From assembly GCF_002067135.1 (NCBI RefSeq), contig NZ_CP020105.1, forward strand, positions 3,100,001-3,164,000: a stretch of DNA of 64,000 bases, written 5' to 3'. This DNA comes from Spirosoma rigui (GTDB lineage Bacteria; Bacteroidota; Bacteroidia; Cytophagales; Spirosomataceae). The notes beneath the pieces were generated by a model. It saw only the letters and a program-made list of their open reading frames with translations. It had not been told where the DNA came from and ran no database searches. The position numbers and the translations under genes are program-made. Positions 44,233 through 51,868 of the stretch are shown in pieces. Each line of letters opens with the position of its first letter. The stretch's first letter is position 1.

Positions 44233-45183
44233 CTACTTCACCGTAAACTCGCCTTCGCCAATGCGGAAGCCTTCGCAGTAGACTTCAATGGTGTGACGTC
44301 CCTCGTTGAAACGCTTGCCGCCCCGTCCATATATGAAGTTGATCTCCTGCCGACTGTTGTCGAATGTAAACCGCTGCATGGTTGTATAAATCATGCCTTC
44401 GCCGTTGTAGGTAAACTCGCCCGAGCCGGTTGCCATGTCGGAGATGACGGCTCCGCTGGGATCGAGCACGCGCAGGTACAGATCTTTATCATCCTGCTTA
44501 GCGAGCCCGTTTGGCGATAGTTTGACGGCTATTTTTATTTTATCGAGCTGGCGAGCTTTAAAACTGTCGCCATCGCGCTCTTTACCCCGGCTGTTGATAG
44601 CGCTGACCGTAACCCGTTCGGCACGGAGGGCTGCCGCGATGCTTACCTTCTCACTGAGCTCCTGATTTTTGGTATTGACGGCCATCACCGAGTCGCTGAG
44701 CGATTGCCGTTCGGCTTTGAGGCCCGTGTTTTCCTGAGCCAGACTCTCATTACGCTGAACGAGCACACCGTTCTCTTCTTTCAGGCGGGCAATTTCCTGA
44801 TCTTTCTGGGTAAGTAATGCCTGGTAGTTTCGAATCTTCTGGTCGTACTTACGATTGTCGAAGGTGTTGACGTTACGTAGTTCCCGTTTGTCTACTTCCA
44901 GCTGTTGCTTTACCTTCATCAACGAATCCACACTCCCCCCCAGTTGCTGTATTTCGGCGATCTTGGCGTCGAGCTGGGCAGAAATGGAATCGAGCTTTGT
45001 CTTGGCACTTAATACTTCTTCTGTTTTAGCGGCAATCGTGGCATCCTTGGTTTTGTTATCCTGCCGCTCCTGGTACCAGAAGTACAGGAGCATTACATTC
45101 AAAGCCGCCAGAATCAGCAGGGCGGCCAGCAAATAACTTCGACTCTTGTTTTTGGTTTGAGGGCGTGGTTCCATTGGGGTCAT
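44233..45183 (-). CDS. Membrane-anchored coiled-coil protein
   Basis: A 316-aa protein from ATG 45183 (MTPMEPRPQTKNK); a start at 45174 is also possible. A single membrane helix (YLLAALLILAALNVMLLYFWY, about residues 17-37) is followed by a long coiled coil to near residue 195 (KTEEVLSAKTKLDSISAQLDAK ... LKEENGVLVQRNESLAQENT). The C-terminal 110 residues are a beta domain (VTVSAINSRGKERDGDSFKA, RFTFDNSRQEINFIYGRG, HTIEVYCEGFRIGEGEF). It probably reaches into the periplasm. Similar proteins are sometimes called chromosome segregation proteins on coiled-coil grounds only. Function unknown. Confidence 0.72.
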   Translation of the reverse strand: MTPMEPRPQTKNKSRSYLLAALLILAALNVMLLYFWYQERQDNKTKDATIAAKTEEVLSAKTKLDSISAQLDAKIAEIQQLGGSVDSLMKVKQQLEVDKRELRNVNTFDNRKYDQKIRNYQALLTQKDQEIARLKEENGVLVQRNESLAQENTGLKAERQSLSDSVMAVNTKNQELSEKVSIAAALRAERVTVSAINSRGKERDGDSFKARQLDKIKIAVKLSPNGLAKQDDKDLYLRVLDPSGAVISDMATGSGEFTYNGEGMIYTTMQRFTFDNSRQEINFIYGRGGKRFNEGRHTIEVYCEGFRIGEGEFTVK

Positions 45184-45219
45184 ATAAAAAGGCAGAGGGT
45201 TAGTGGCGAAATACGTCAC

Positions 45220-45227
45220 CAAAACTA
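45220..45227 (-). promoter_or_regulatory. Promoter -7 element of the coiled-coil gene
   Basis: Minus-strand TAGTTTTG matches TAnnTTTG and lies 37 bases before the ATG at 45183. A TTTG occurs 23 bases further upstream, a wider spacing than in metK. Confidence 0.5.
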
Positions 45228-45312
45228 ACGCAATTAACGGTTTATTGCGCCAAATGCCCGCTTTTGCTGTTTTTCGGTCAAAAACTACGGGTTTATACCT
45301 TCCTGTCAAGCC

Positions 45313-45320
45313 TATCTTTG
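45313..45320 (+). promoter_or_regulatory. Promoter -7 element of the PLP-homeostasis gene
   Basis: TATCTTTG, a perfect -7 box, followed by C, 46 bases upstream of the ATG at 45366. It shows that the longer frame from 45264 is not the real start. Confidence 0.65.
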
Positions 45321-45365
45321 CACATTATTCACGAACGGGGGATCAGAGACTCCTGTTATAGAAGT

Positions 45366-46025
45366 ATGATTGCAGATTCGATTCATCAGATAGAGCAGAA
45401 GTTGCAGGGGCGGGCCCGGCTCATCGCGGTTACCAAGACAAAACCCGTACCCATGTTGCAGGAGGCCTACGACGCGGGCTGCCGCTTGTTTGGTGAGAAC
45501 AAGGTGCAGGAAATGGCCGACAAACAGCCTCAACTGCCCGCCGACGTGCAGTGGCACCTGATTGGTCATCTCCAGACCAACAAAGTAAAATACATTGCCC
45601 CGTTTGTAGCCCTGATCCACTCGGTCGATAGCCTGAAGTTGTTGCAGGAGATCAATAAACAGGCGGCTAAGCACAACCGGGTCATCGACTGCCTGCTCCA
45701 GATCTACATTGCCGATGAAGAAACCAAGTTTGGTCTCTCGCCCGACGAAGCCGATACTCTGTTGACGTCACCCGAGCTTGATCCGCTGACAAACGTACGG
45801 ATTGTAGGGCTGATGGGGCTGGCAACCAACACCGGTGATACCGAACAGGTTCGCCGGGAGTTTCGCGGACTTAAACATCTGTATGATAGACTAGCCTCTA
45901 TCGACCGGCCCCTGATCCAGTTCAGCGAACTGTCGATGGGCATGAGTGGCGACTACCGTATTGCCGTCGAGGAGGGCAGTACGCTGGTTCGGGTGGGTAG
46001 TGCCATTTTTGGAAGCCGTAACTAG
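45366..46025 (+). CDS. PLP homeostasis protein (YggS/PLPBP family)
   Basis: A 219-aa pyridoxal 5'-phosphate-binding protein of the YggS/PROSC family that keeps free PLP and amino-acid pools balanced; it has no known catalysis. ATG 45366 (MIADSIHQIEQKLQG) is used because the promoter at 45313 lies inside the longer frame. The PLP lysine is Lys24 (LIAVTKTKP). The family hallmarks RLFGENKVQEMADK, WHLIGHLQTNKVKYI, and FSELSMGMSGDYRIAVEEGSTLVRVGSAIFG are present. The DUF423 gene follows 24 bases later. Confidence 0.95.
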   Translation: MIADSIHQIEQKLQGRARLIAVTKTKPVPMLQEAYDAGCRLFGENKVQEMADKQPQLPADVQWHLIGHLQTNKVKYIAPFVALIHSVDSLKLLQEINKQAAKHNRVIDCLLQIYIADEETKFGLSPDEADTLLTSPELDPLTNVRIVGLMGLATNTGDTEQVRREFRGLKHLYDRLASIDRPLIQFSELSMGMSGDYRIAVEEGSTLVRVGSAIFGSRN

Positions 46026-46049
46026 AACCACAGCAAAACGAACGTAATT

Positions 46050-46427
46050 ATGAAGTTTTTTATTCAGGCAGGGGCCATACTTGGTCTCATTGGGGTAGGA
46101 TTGGGTGCCTTCGGTGCACACGCGTTAAAAAATATGCTGGAGGCCACGGGCCGCTCTGCTACGTTTGAGACGGCAGTCAAATACCAGTTTTATCATGCAC
46201 TGGCACTGGTGCTGGTGGGCGTACTGATGCAGCAGTTTGGCAGCAATCCAACCACTGTCAAGCTGCTCGGCTGGGCGGGAAATTCGTTTCTAGTTGGCAC
46301 GCTCATTTTCTCGGGATCGCTCTACATCCTATGCTTCTCGGGCATAACCTGGCTGGGGGCCATTACGCCCATCGGGGGCGTAGCCATGATTGCGGGCTGG
46401 GCTCTGCTGTTCTGGGCATTTTTATAG
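46050..46427 (+). CDS. DUF423 family membrane protein
   Basis: A 125-aa inner membrane protein with about four transmembrane helices, almost entirely hydrophobic. The start MKFFIQAGAILGLIGVGLGAFGAHALKNML is the DUF423/YwdK hallmark, as is TAVKYQFYHALALVLVGVL. Function unknown in the family; roles as small transporters have been suggested. It lies 24 bases downstream of the PLP gene and is probably co-transcribed with it. Confidence 0.9.
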   Translation: MKFFIQAGAILGLIGVGLGAFGAHALKNMLEATGRSATFETAVKYQFYHALALVLVGVLMQQFGSNPTTVKLLGWAGNSFLVGTLIFSGSLYILCFSGITWLGAITPIGGVAMIAGWALLFWAFL

Positions 46428-46437
46428 GCGAGGAAGG

Positions 46438-46514
46438 AGGAGCGGCACGAGGGGGAGGAAGGCGGATATAACAATAAAACGTTGATTCCCTTTCCTCCCC
46501 CTCGTGCCGCTCCT
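46438..46514. terminator. 23-bp hairpin between the DUF423 gene and prfC
   Basis: Arms 46438-46460 and 46492-46514 pair perfectly (core GGAGCGGCACGAGGGGGAGG) with a 31-base loop; pairing continues imperfectly outside. It follows the DUF423 stop by 10 bases and precedes the prfC promoter at 46542. Confidence 0.65.
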
Positions 46515-46541
46515 TCTTCCCTCCGATATCCTCTTTTTTCG

Positions 46542-46549
46542 TATCTTTG
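46542..46549 (+). promoter_or_regulatory. Promoter -7 element of prfC
   Basis: TATCTTTG, a perfect -7 box, 27 bases before the ATG at 46569. It lies inside a longer open frame that starts at 46482, so that longer start is unlikely. Confidence 0.65.
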
Positions 46550-46568
46550 TGTATTGATTCTGAGAATA

Positions 46569-48170
46569 ATGCAAACAAACATACAGGCTGAAACCGCCCG
46601 TCGGCGGACGTTCGCCATTATCAGTCACCCGGATGCCGGCAAGACCACGCTCACCGAAAAGCTGTTGCTCTTTGGCGGAGCTATCCAAACGGCCGGGGCT
46701 GTTAAATCCAACAAAATCAAGAAGTCAGCTACGTCCGACTTTATGGAGATTGAAAAGCAGCGGGGTATCTCCGTTGCTACGTCGGTCATGACCTTTGAGT
46801 ATGATGATCTGAAGATCAATATCCTCGATACACCGGGGCACAAAGATTTTGCTGAAGATACGTACCGGACATTAACGGCCGTCGACAGTGTTATTCTGGT
46901 GATCGACTGCGTAAAAGGTGTTGAGGAGCAGACCGAACGGCTGATGGAAGTTTGCCGGATGCGGGATACGCCGGTGATTATTTTCATCAACAAGATGGAC
47001 CGCGAGGGCCGTAATCCCTTCGACCTGCTCGACGAACTGGAAGAGAAGCTCAACATTCGGGTCCGGCCAATGACGTGGCCGGTTAACATGGGGTCTGACT
47101 TTAAAGGAGTCTACAGCCTGATCGAGAAAAAGTTATATTTCTTCAAAGCCAACAAAACCAAAGTAGAAGCCGATGTGCTGCCCATTGACCTGGCCGACGA
47201 TATGCTCGACAGGAAGGTTGGTATACGCGATGCGGGTCAACTGCGCGAAGACGTGGAGCTGATTGATGGCGTCTATGATAGCTTCGATCGGCAGGCGTAT
47301 CTGGATGGTAAACTGGCTCCCGTATTTTTTGGCTCGGCGGTCAATAACTTCGGCGTTAAAGAGTTGCTTGAAGGCTTCTGCGATATCTCGCCCGAACCCA
47401 TTGCCCGCCCCACCGACAAACGGGAGGTGCTGCCCGGTGAGAAAAATTTCAGCGGCTTTATTTTTAAAATTCACGCCAACCTCGACCCCCGCCACCGCGA
47501 CCGGATTGCGTTTCTACGCATCTGCTCGGGCGTGTTTGAGCGAGGTAAGTTTTACCACCATACCCGGCTAGATAAGAATGTGCGGTTTGCGTCGCCGTTC
47601 AGCTTCATGGCCGATAGCAAGAGCGTAGTCGAAGAAGGGTTCCCCGGCGACGTGGTCGGTTTGTACGACACGGGTACGTTCAAAATTGGCGATACGCTGA
47701 CGGAAGGAGAGGAACTCCAGTTTCAGGGTATCCCCAGCTTCTCGCCTGAGATATTCAAGGAACTCGTCAACCTTGACCCCATGAAGTCGAAGCAACTGGA
47801 TAAAGGTATTCAGCAGTTGACCGATGAGGGTGTGGCACAGTTGTTTACCCTTGAACTGGGAAACCGGAAGTTTGTGGGAACGGTGGGTGAACTCCAGTTT
47901 GAAGTTATTCAGTACCGCCTGGAAAATGAATACGGAGCCAAGTGTCGGTGGGTACCGCTCAACTACACCAAGGCGTGCTGGATTACGGCCGAGAACCCCG
48001 CCAAGCTGGCTGAGTTTATCCGGCTCAAAGGCAACCAGATTGCCTATGATAAGGATAACAATCCCGTATTCCTGGCCGAGTCGGACTGGATGCTCCGTAT
48101 GAACCAGCAGAATAACCCCGATGTGCAGTTCCACCTGACATCAGAATTCAAACTAGAGGCTGTCCGCTAA
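46569..48170 (+). CDS. prfC: Peptide chain release factor 3
   Basis: Translational GTPase of 533 aa that removes RF1 and RF2 from the ribosome after termination. ATG 46569 ([22 protein letters not shown]) is used. The G1 loop [23 protein letters not shown]2/G3 region [20 protein letters not shown] and [16 protein letters not shown], and the G4 NKMD motif are intact. The G1 sequence with FGGAIQ is specific to RF3 and not EF-G. It converges on lepA, another translational GTPase. Confidence 0.97.
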   Translation: MQTNIQAETARRRTFAIISHPDAGKTTLTEKLLLFGGAIQTAGAVKSNKIKKSATSDFMEIEKQRGISVATSVMTFEYDDLKINILDTPGHKDFAEDTYRTLTAVDSVILVIDCVKGVEEQTERLMEVCRMRDTPVIIFINKMDREGRNPFDLLDELEEKLNIRVRPMTWPVNMGSDFKGVYSLIEKKLYFFKANKTKVEADVLPIDLADDMLDRKVGIRDAGQLREDVELIDGVYDSFDRQAYLDGKLAPVFFGSAVNNFGVKELLEGFCDISPEPIARPTDKREVLPGEKNFSGFIFKIHANLDPRHRDRIAFLRICSGVFERGKFYHHTRLDKNVRFASPFSFMADSKSVVEEGFPGDVVGLYDTGTFKIGDTLTEGEELQFQGIPSFSPEIFKELVNLDPMKSKQLDKGIQQLTDEGVAQLFTLELGNRKFVGTVGELQFEVIQYRLENEYGAKCRWVPLNYTKACWITAENPAKLAEFIRLKGNQIAYDKDNNPVFLAESDWMLRMNQQNNPDVQFHLTSEFKLEAVR

Positions 48171-48183
48171 GGCTGACAACCCG

Positions 48184-48247
48184 CTGCAATAGTAAAACCT
48201 TCCCGTCTTAATCCTGCGATTATGACGGGAAGGTTTTACTATTGCAG
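48184..48247. terminator. 24-bp bidirectional hairpin between prfC and lepA
   Basis: Arms 48184-48207 and 48224-48247 pair without a mismatch (core GCAATAGTAAAACCTTCCCG) with a 16-base loop. It separates the two convergent translational GTPase genes. Confidence 0.75.
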
Positions 48248-48279
48248 GACAGCCGGTTCAGCGCCGGACCGGCTGTCGT

Positions 48280-50067
48280 TTAGTTGATCTTTAATACGGC
48301 CATGAATGCTTCCTGCGGGATTTCGACGTTACCCACCTGACGCATACGTTTCTTCCCCTTTTTCTGTTTTTCGAGCAGCTTACGCTTCCGGGATATATCA
48401 CCACCGTAACATTTGGCCAGTACGTCTTTACGAAGGGCACTCAGCGTTTCGCGGGCAATAATTTTCTGGCCAATAGCCGCCTGGATTGCAATTTCGAACT
48501 GCTGACGGGGAATCAGCTCACGCAATTTTTCGCACAGTTTCTTGCCCCATTCGTACGATTTCGACCGGTGAACAATGGCCGACAATGCATCGACTTTATC
48601 ACCGTTGAGCATCACGTCGAGCTTCACCATGTCTGACTCCCGGTTATCCATGAACTCATAGTCAAGCGAAGCATAGCCGCGCGAGATCGTTTTGAGCTTA
48701 TCAAAAAAATCGAATACGACCTCGGCTAACGGCATCTCAAACTGCAGTTCAACACGGTCGGCGGTCAGGTAAACCTGGTTTTTTAGGATACTCCGCTTAT
48801 CCATGCAAAGCCCCATGATTCCGCCTACATATTCCGCTTTGGTAATGATCTGCGCCCGGATAAACGGTTCTTCAATATAATCGATCAGGTTGGGCTCGGG
48901 CATTTCGGCCGGGGCGGATACCTGTAGCTCTTCTCCTTTGGTGGTCATCACTTCGAAGCGCACCGACGGTACCGTAGTAATTACGGTCATATCAAACTCG
49001 CGTTCCAGCCGTTCCTGCACAATCTCCATGTGGAGCATGCCCAGGAAGCCACACCGGAAGCCAAAGCCCAGAGCCGCCGAAGTTTCCGGCTCCCACACGA
49101 GCGCAGCATCATTGAGCTGCAGCTTCTCCATGGCGTCGCGCAAGTCTTCAAACTCACTCGTCTCAACCGGATAGATACCGGCAAATACCATTGGTTTCAC
49201 CTCGGAAAATCCCTGAATAGCCACGCTGGCCGGGTTGTCGAGGGTTGTGACGGTATCGCCAACCTTAACCTCCTTGGCCACTTTAATCCCCGAAATCAAG
49301 TATCCTACGTCGCCACACTCGATAACGTCTTTGGGTTCCTGGGTTAGCCGCAGTGTACCAATCTCATCGGCGGTATATTCTTTGCCGGTGTTCATGAATT
49401 TCACCTTGTCGCCCTTGCGAATACGGCCGTTCTTAACCCGGAAGATAACTTCGATACCACGATAGGAGTTAAAATGCGAGTCGAAGATAAGGGCCTGTAA
49501 TGGACCGGCTGGCTCTCCGGTTGGTGCCGGGATACGCTCAACAATGGCGGCCAGAATCTCGGGAACGCCAATGCCTTCCTTACCCGATGCCGGAATAATA
49601 TCGTCCCGTTCGCAGCCGAGCAGATCCACCATCTCGTCCTTGATTTCCTCAGGCATAGCACCCGGCAGATCAATCTTATTCAGAACGGGAATGATCACCA
49701 GATCGTTGTTAAGCGCCAGGTACAGGTTGGAAATCGTTTGTGCTTCCGTTCCCTGCGATGCATCGACGAGCAACAGCGCTCCTTCGCAAGCCGCAATCGA
49801 GCGGGATACTTCGTAACTAAAATCGACGTGGCCCGGTGTGTCGATCAGGTTGAGGGTATACAACTCTCCCTTATACATATAATCCATCTGGATCGCGTGG
49901 CTCTTGATGGTGATGCCACGTTCGCGCTCCAGATCCATATCGTCGAGCAGTTGGGCCTGCATGTCGCGGGAACCAACAGTTTTGGTGAACTCCAGCAGGC
50001 GGTCAGCGAGGGTACTTTTGCCGTGGTCAATGTGGGCGATAATGCAAAAATTACGGATATGTTTCAC
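48280..50067 (-). CDS. lepA: Elongation factor 4 (LepA)
   Basis: Translational GTPase of 595 aa linked to ribosome assembly and back-translocation. G1 is [19 protein letters not shown]3 [16 protein letters not shown]4 NKID. The C-terminal [21 protein letters not shown]-like end is the conserved LepA-specific domain, with the basic KKQKGKKRM stretch before it. The ATG is preceded by a TATTTTTG promoter element 36 bases away. Between that and the tRNA-like RNA on the same strand lie two terminators. Confidence 0.97.
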   Translation of the reverse strand: MKHIRNFCIIAHIDHGKSTLADRLLEFTKTVGSRDMQAQLLDDMDLERERGITIKSHAIQMDYMYKGELYTLNLIDTPGHVDFSYEVSRSIAACEGALLLVDASQGTEAQTISNLYLALNNDLVIIPVLNKIDLPGAMPEEIKDEMVDLLGCERDDIIPASGKEGIGVPEILAAIVERIPAPTGEPAGPLQALIFDSHFNSYRGIEVIFRVKNGRIRKGDKVKFMNTGKEYTADEIGTLRLTQEPKDVIECGDVGYLISGIKVAKEVKVGDTVTTLDNPASVAIQGFSEVKPMVFAGIYPVETSEFEDLRDAMEKLQLNDAALVWEPETSAALGFGFRCGFLGMLHMEIVQERLEREFDMTVITTVPSVRFEVMTTKGEELQVSAPAEMPEPNLIDYIEEPFIRAQIITKAEYVGGIMGLCMDKRSILKNQVYLTADRVELQFEMPLAEVVFDFFDKLKTISRGYASLDYEFMDNRESDMVKLDVMLNGDKVDALSAIVHRSKSYEWGKKLCEKLRELIPRQQFEIAIQAAIGQKIIARETLSALRKDVLAKCYGGDISRKRKLLEKQKKGKKRMRQVGNVEIPQEAFMAVLKIN

Positions 50068-50102
50068 GTTGGAATAACGGGGGAGTCTTTACAGATAAAC
50101 CG

Positions 50103-50110
50103 CAAAAATA
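50103..50110 (-). promoter_or_regulatory. Promoter -7 element of lepA
   Basis: Minus-strand TATTTTTG matches TAnnTTTG, 36 bases before the lepA ATG. It starts just past the T-run of the terminator at 50114-50148. Confidence 0.6.
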
Positions 50111-50113
50111 GGC

Positions 50114-50148
50114 AAAAAAGTCCGTTAGCGGGTGGTCTCTCCCGGACT
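50114..50148 (-). terminator. Rho-independent terminator upstream of lepA
   Basis: On the minus strand AGTCCG pairs with CGGACT around a loop that contains a smaller CGGG/CCCG stem, then six T residues follow. It can end the transcript of the tRNA-like RNA before the lepA promoter. Confidence 0.7.
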
Positions 50149-50230
50149 ATGGTTTTCCGGCTATTCCGGGCAGGATCAGGGGGAGGCAGGAGATCGTTTT
50201 TTGGGGGTGGTGGTGCCGGATGGGGTGGGG

Positions 50231-50268
50231 CACAAAAACAAACGCCGGACTCATCGCGGAGCCGGCGT
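50231..50268 (-). terminator. Rho-independent terminator of the tRNA-like RNA
   Basis: On the minus strand ACGCCGG pairs with CCGGCGT around a 13-base loop, followed by TTGTTTTTGTG. It lies 60 bases past the 3' end of the tRNA-like fold. Confidence 0.75.
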
Positions 50269-50327
50269 GTTCGATTACACTTCATCAACAAACTAAAATC
50301 GGTTACCGGCCGGAGCCGATAAATTGC

Positions 50328-50484
50328 TGTAGGAGGGGGACTCGAACCGCCCACGGTGCAGTTAGCCATAGCACAACTCTGGTGGTCAACCCCAGTCGCC
50401 TTTGCAGGCGGCATTATGCTGCGTTTATCCCTTATCACCACCCCCGAGACAGGAGGGCACGTCTGCCAATTTCGACATCCTACA
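50328..50484 (-). tRNA. tRNA-like RNA with Leu-type D arm and an oversized variable region
   Basis: Read on the minus strand, TGTAGGA (5') pairs with TCCTACA (3') as a 7-bp acceptor stem. TG at positions 8-9 and TCGAAATTGGCAGACGT form a D arm very like Bacteroidota tRNA-Leu, with a T-T mismatch at 10-25. CCCTC/GGGGG is the anticodon stem with a 7-base loop CTGTCTC, which puts GTC (Asp-type) at the anticodon (50448-50450) and an unusual T at 37. The 3' side has the T loop TTCGAGT with stem GGCGG/CCCCC (one C-C mismatch). Between anticodon arm and T arm lie about 89 nt instead of 10-24, with possible hairpins CGCC/GGCG and GTGC/GCAC. No CCA is encoded. It could be an unusual tRNA, a tRNA with an insert, or a tRNA mimic. 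Confidence 0.6.
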
Positions 50485-50543
50485 GTGTGAGAAAAAGAAT
50501 CAAGAAGACCGGCGTGTGACCCCGCTCGATCAACTTGACAATA

Positions 50544-50576
50544 CAAAGATACTAGACTGTTGTCTTATGTTGCAAA
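50544..50576 (-). promoter_or_regulatory. Promoter of the tRNA-like RNA (TTTG-N21-TATCTTTG)
   Basis: Minus strand: TTTG at 50573-50576 and TATCTTTG at 50544-50551, 21 bases apart. Transcription would start near 50537, about 53 bases before the mature 5' end. Confidence 0.65.
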
Positions 50577-50623
50577 TTTTGCATCAAAATTCCTAAAAAT
50601 TTACAAAACATCTAAATTATTGA

Positions 50624-50631
50624 TAATTTTG
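50624..50631 (+). promoter_or_regulatory. Promoter -7 element of the Lrp-type gene
   Basis: TAATTTTG matches TAnnTTTG, 28 bases before the ATG at 50659, in AT-rich DNA suitable for Lrp self-regulation. Confidence 0.5.
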
Positions 50632-50658
50632 TTGACACTCATCAAAAATTGAGGAACG

Positions 50659-51141
50659 ATGACCGAGAAAAATTTAGAAATTGATAATACTGACCTTAAA
50701 ATCCTGAGTTTACTCATGCAGGATGCCAACATGGCTTATACCGAAATTGGCAAGCGAATTTTCGTTTCGGGGGGTACGGTACACGTCCGGATGAACAAAT
50801 TGAAGCAGATGGGAATTGTGCGGGGCTCGCAGCTGGTGATCGACCACGCCAAACTCGGATGGGACATTAGCGCGTTTCTGGGCATCTACCTCGACAAAAG
50901 CTCGCTTTACGAAGAGGTTTCCCGCCAGTTGGAGCGTATTCCGGAGGTGGTGAACGTGCACTATACAACCGGCATTTACAGCATCTTTGCAAAAATCGTT
51001 TGCCGCGATACGCAGCACTTGCGGGAAGTCTTGCACGATAAAATTCAGAAAGTGAGCGGTATTCAGCGAACAGAAACGTTTATCTCGCTCGAAGAAAGCG
51101 TTAACCGGCCAATTCCCTTCGGCGAAACGAAAGAAAATTGA
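50659..51141 (+). CDS. Lrp/AsnC-family transcriptional regulator
   Basis: A 160-aa regulator. The winged helix-turn-helix domain (LEIDNTDLKILSLLMQDANMAYTEIGKRIFVSGGTVHVRMNKLKQMGIV) is at residues 6-55, and the RAM ligand-binding domain follows (SAFLGIYLDKSSLYEEVSRQLERIPEVVNVHYTTGIYSIFAKIVCRD). Such proteins form octamers and respond to amino acids; the ligand is unknown here. It is divergent from the tRNA-like RNA and shares its AT-rich control region, so it may regulate it. Confidence 0.93.
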   Translation: MTEKNLEIDNTDLKILSLLMQDANMAYTEIGKRIFVSGGTVHVRMNKLKQMGIVRGSQLVIDHAKLGWDISAFLGIYLDKSSLYEEVSRQLERIPEVVNVHYTTGIYSIFAKIVCRDTQHLREVLHDKIQKVSGIQRTETFISLEESVNRPIPFGETKEN

Positions 51142-51232
51142 GATCTGATCATAGGTTCTGGTTGCCGGGTTTGAGAAGATCTACGAACTACAACCCGGCC
51201 CGTTCACGTTAGTAGGGTATAAACACCAATTC

Positions 51233-51772
51233 ATGCAACAAGTAATTCATGCCACGACCGTTGTTGGGATTCGCCACAACGGCCATGTCGCACTCGGGGC
51301 CGATGGCCAGGCAACGATGGGAAACACCGTCGCTAAAAGTAATGTCCGCAAAGTTCGGGTATTGATGGGGGGAAAAGTTCTTGCGGGATTTGCCGGCTCC
51401 ACCGCCGACGCGTTTACCCTGATTGAGCGCTTCGAAGAAAAATTGAATGCCTACGGAGGCAACCTGAAACGGGCCGCCATTGAATTGGCCAAAGACTGGC
51501 GCACCGACCGCTACCTGCGCAAACTGGAAGCTATGCTCATTGTGGCAACGAAAGAGGATCTGCTGCTCGTATCAGGTACGGGCGATGTTATCGAACCCGA
51601 CTTCGACGTAGCCGCCATTGGTTCGGGTGGTATGTATGCACAATCGGCTGCCGTAGCGCTGAAGAAGCACGCGCCCAATCTCACCGCTGAAGAAATGGTC
51701 CGGGAGAGCTTACACATTGCTGCCGATGTGTGTATCTACACGAACCACAATCTAATGGTTGAAACGCTGTAG
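51233..51772 (+). CDS. hslV: ATP-dependent protease subunit HslV
   Basis: Threonine protease of 179 aa that forms the peptidase core of the HslUV protease. The mature N-terminal nucleophile is Thr8 after a seven-residue propeptide ([17 protein letters not shown]); the following [23 protein letters not shown] and [20 protein letters not shown] are HslV hallmarks. The ATPase partner hslU is not adjacent, so it must be encoded elsewhere or replaced. The gene follows the Lrp gene by 91 bases. Confidence 0.95.
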   Translation: MQQVIHATTVVGIRHNGHVALGADGQATMGNTVAKSNVRKVRVLMGGKVLAGFAGSTADAFTLIERFEEKLNAYGGNLKRAAIELAKDWRTDRYLRKLEAMLIVATKEDLLLVSGTGDVIEPDFDVAAIGSGGMYAQSAAVALKKHAPNLTAEEMVRESLHIAADVCIYTNHNLMVETL

Positions 51773-51812
51773 GAAACGAACGGTAACCACTCGATTACTT
51801 AGCGACTGAGCC

Positions 51813-51837
51813 GCTTTCCAAAGCCGCCTTTTTTTTT
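51813..51837 (+). terminator. Probable terminator of hslV
   Basis: GCTTT and AAAGC form a short stem (GCTTTCCAAAGC), followed after CCGCC by a run of nine T residues. The stem is short, so it is weaker than the other terminators. Confidence 0.45.
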
Positions 51838-51844
51838 ATCTTTG
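51837..51844 (+). promoter_or_regulatory. Promoter -7 element of the CHASE3 kinase gene
   Basis: TATCTTTG, a perfect -7 box, 25 bases before the ATG at 51869. It overlaps the end of the hslV terminator T-run. Confidence 0.6.
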
Positions 51845-51868
51845 CGCTATACGCAGTGCGTCAACGTT

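Larger units (their letters stand above)
50068..50658. other. 591-base intergenic region between lepA and the Lrp gene
   Basis: No protein gene is seen. It holds, from left to right, the lepA promoter, a minus-strand terminator (50114-50148), a second minus-strand terminator (50231-50268), a hairpin ATCGG/CCGAT near 50300-50322, the tRNA-like RNA (50328-50484), its promoter (50544-50576) and the plus-strand promoter of the Lrp gene (50624). The AT-rich stretch 50555-50655 is the divergent control region. Confidence 0.7.

Noticed and set aside
46482-46568. Upstream start of prfC in the same frame
   Set aside because: It would begin inside the 23-bp hairpin and cross the TATCTTTG promoter box; ATG 46569 matches the usual RF3 N-terminus.
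50220-50590. tmRNA (ssrA) as explanation for the unit between lepA and the Lrp gene
   Set aside because: The transcript is about 300 nt, the tRNA part is at the 5' half and contains a full D arm and anticodon arm, and no tag reading frame ending in the usual hydrophobic residues was found.
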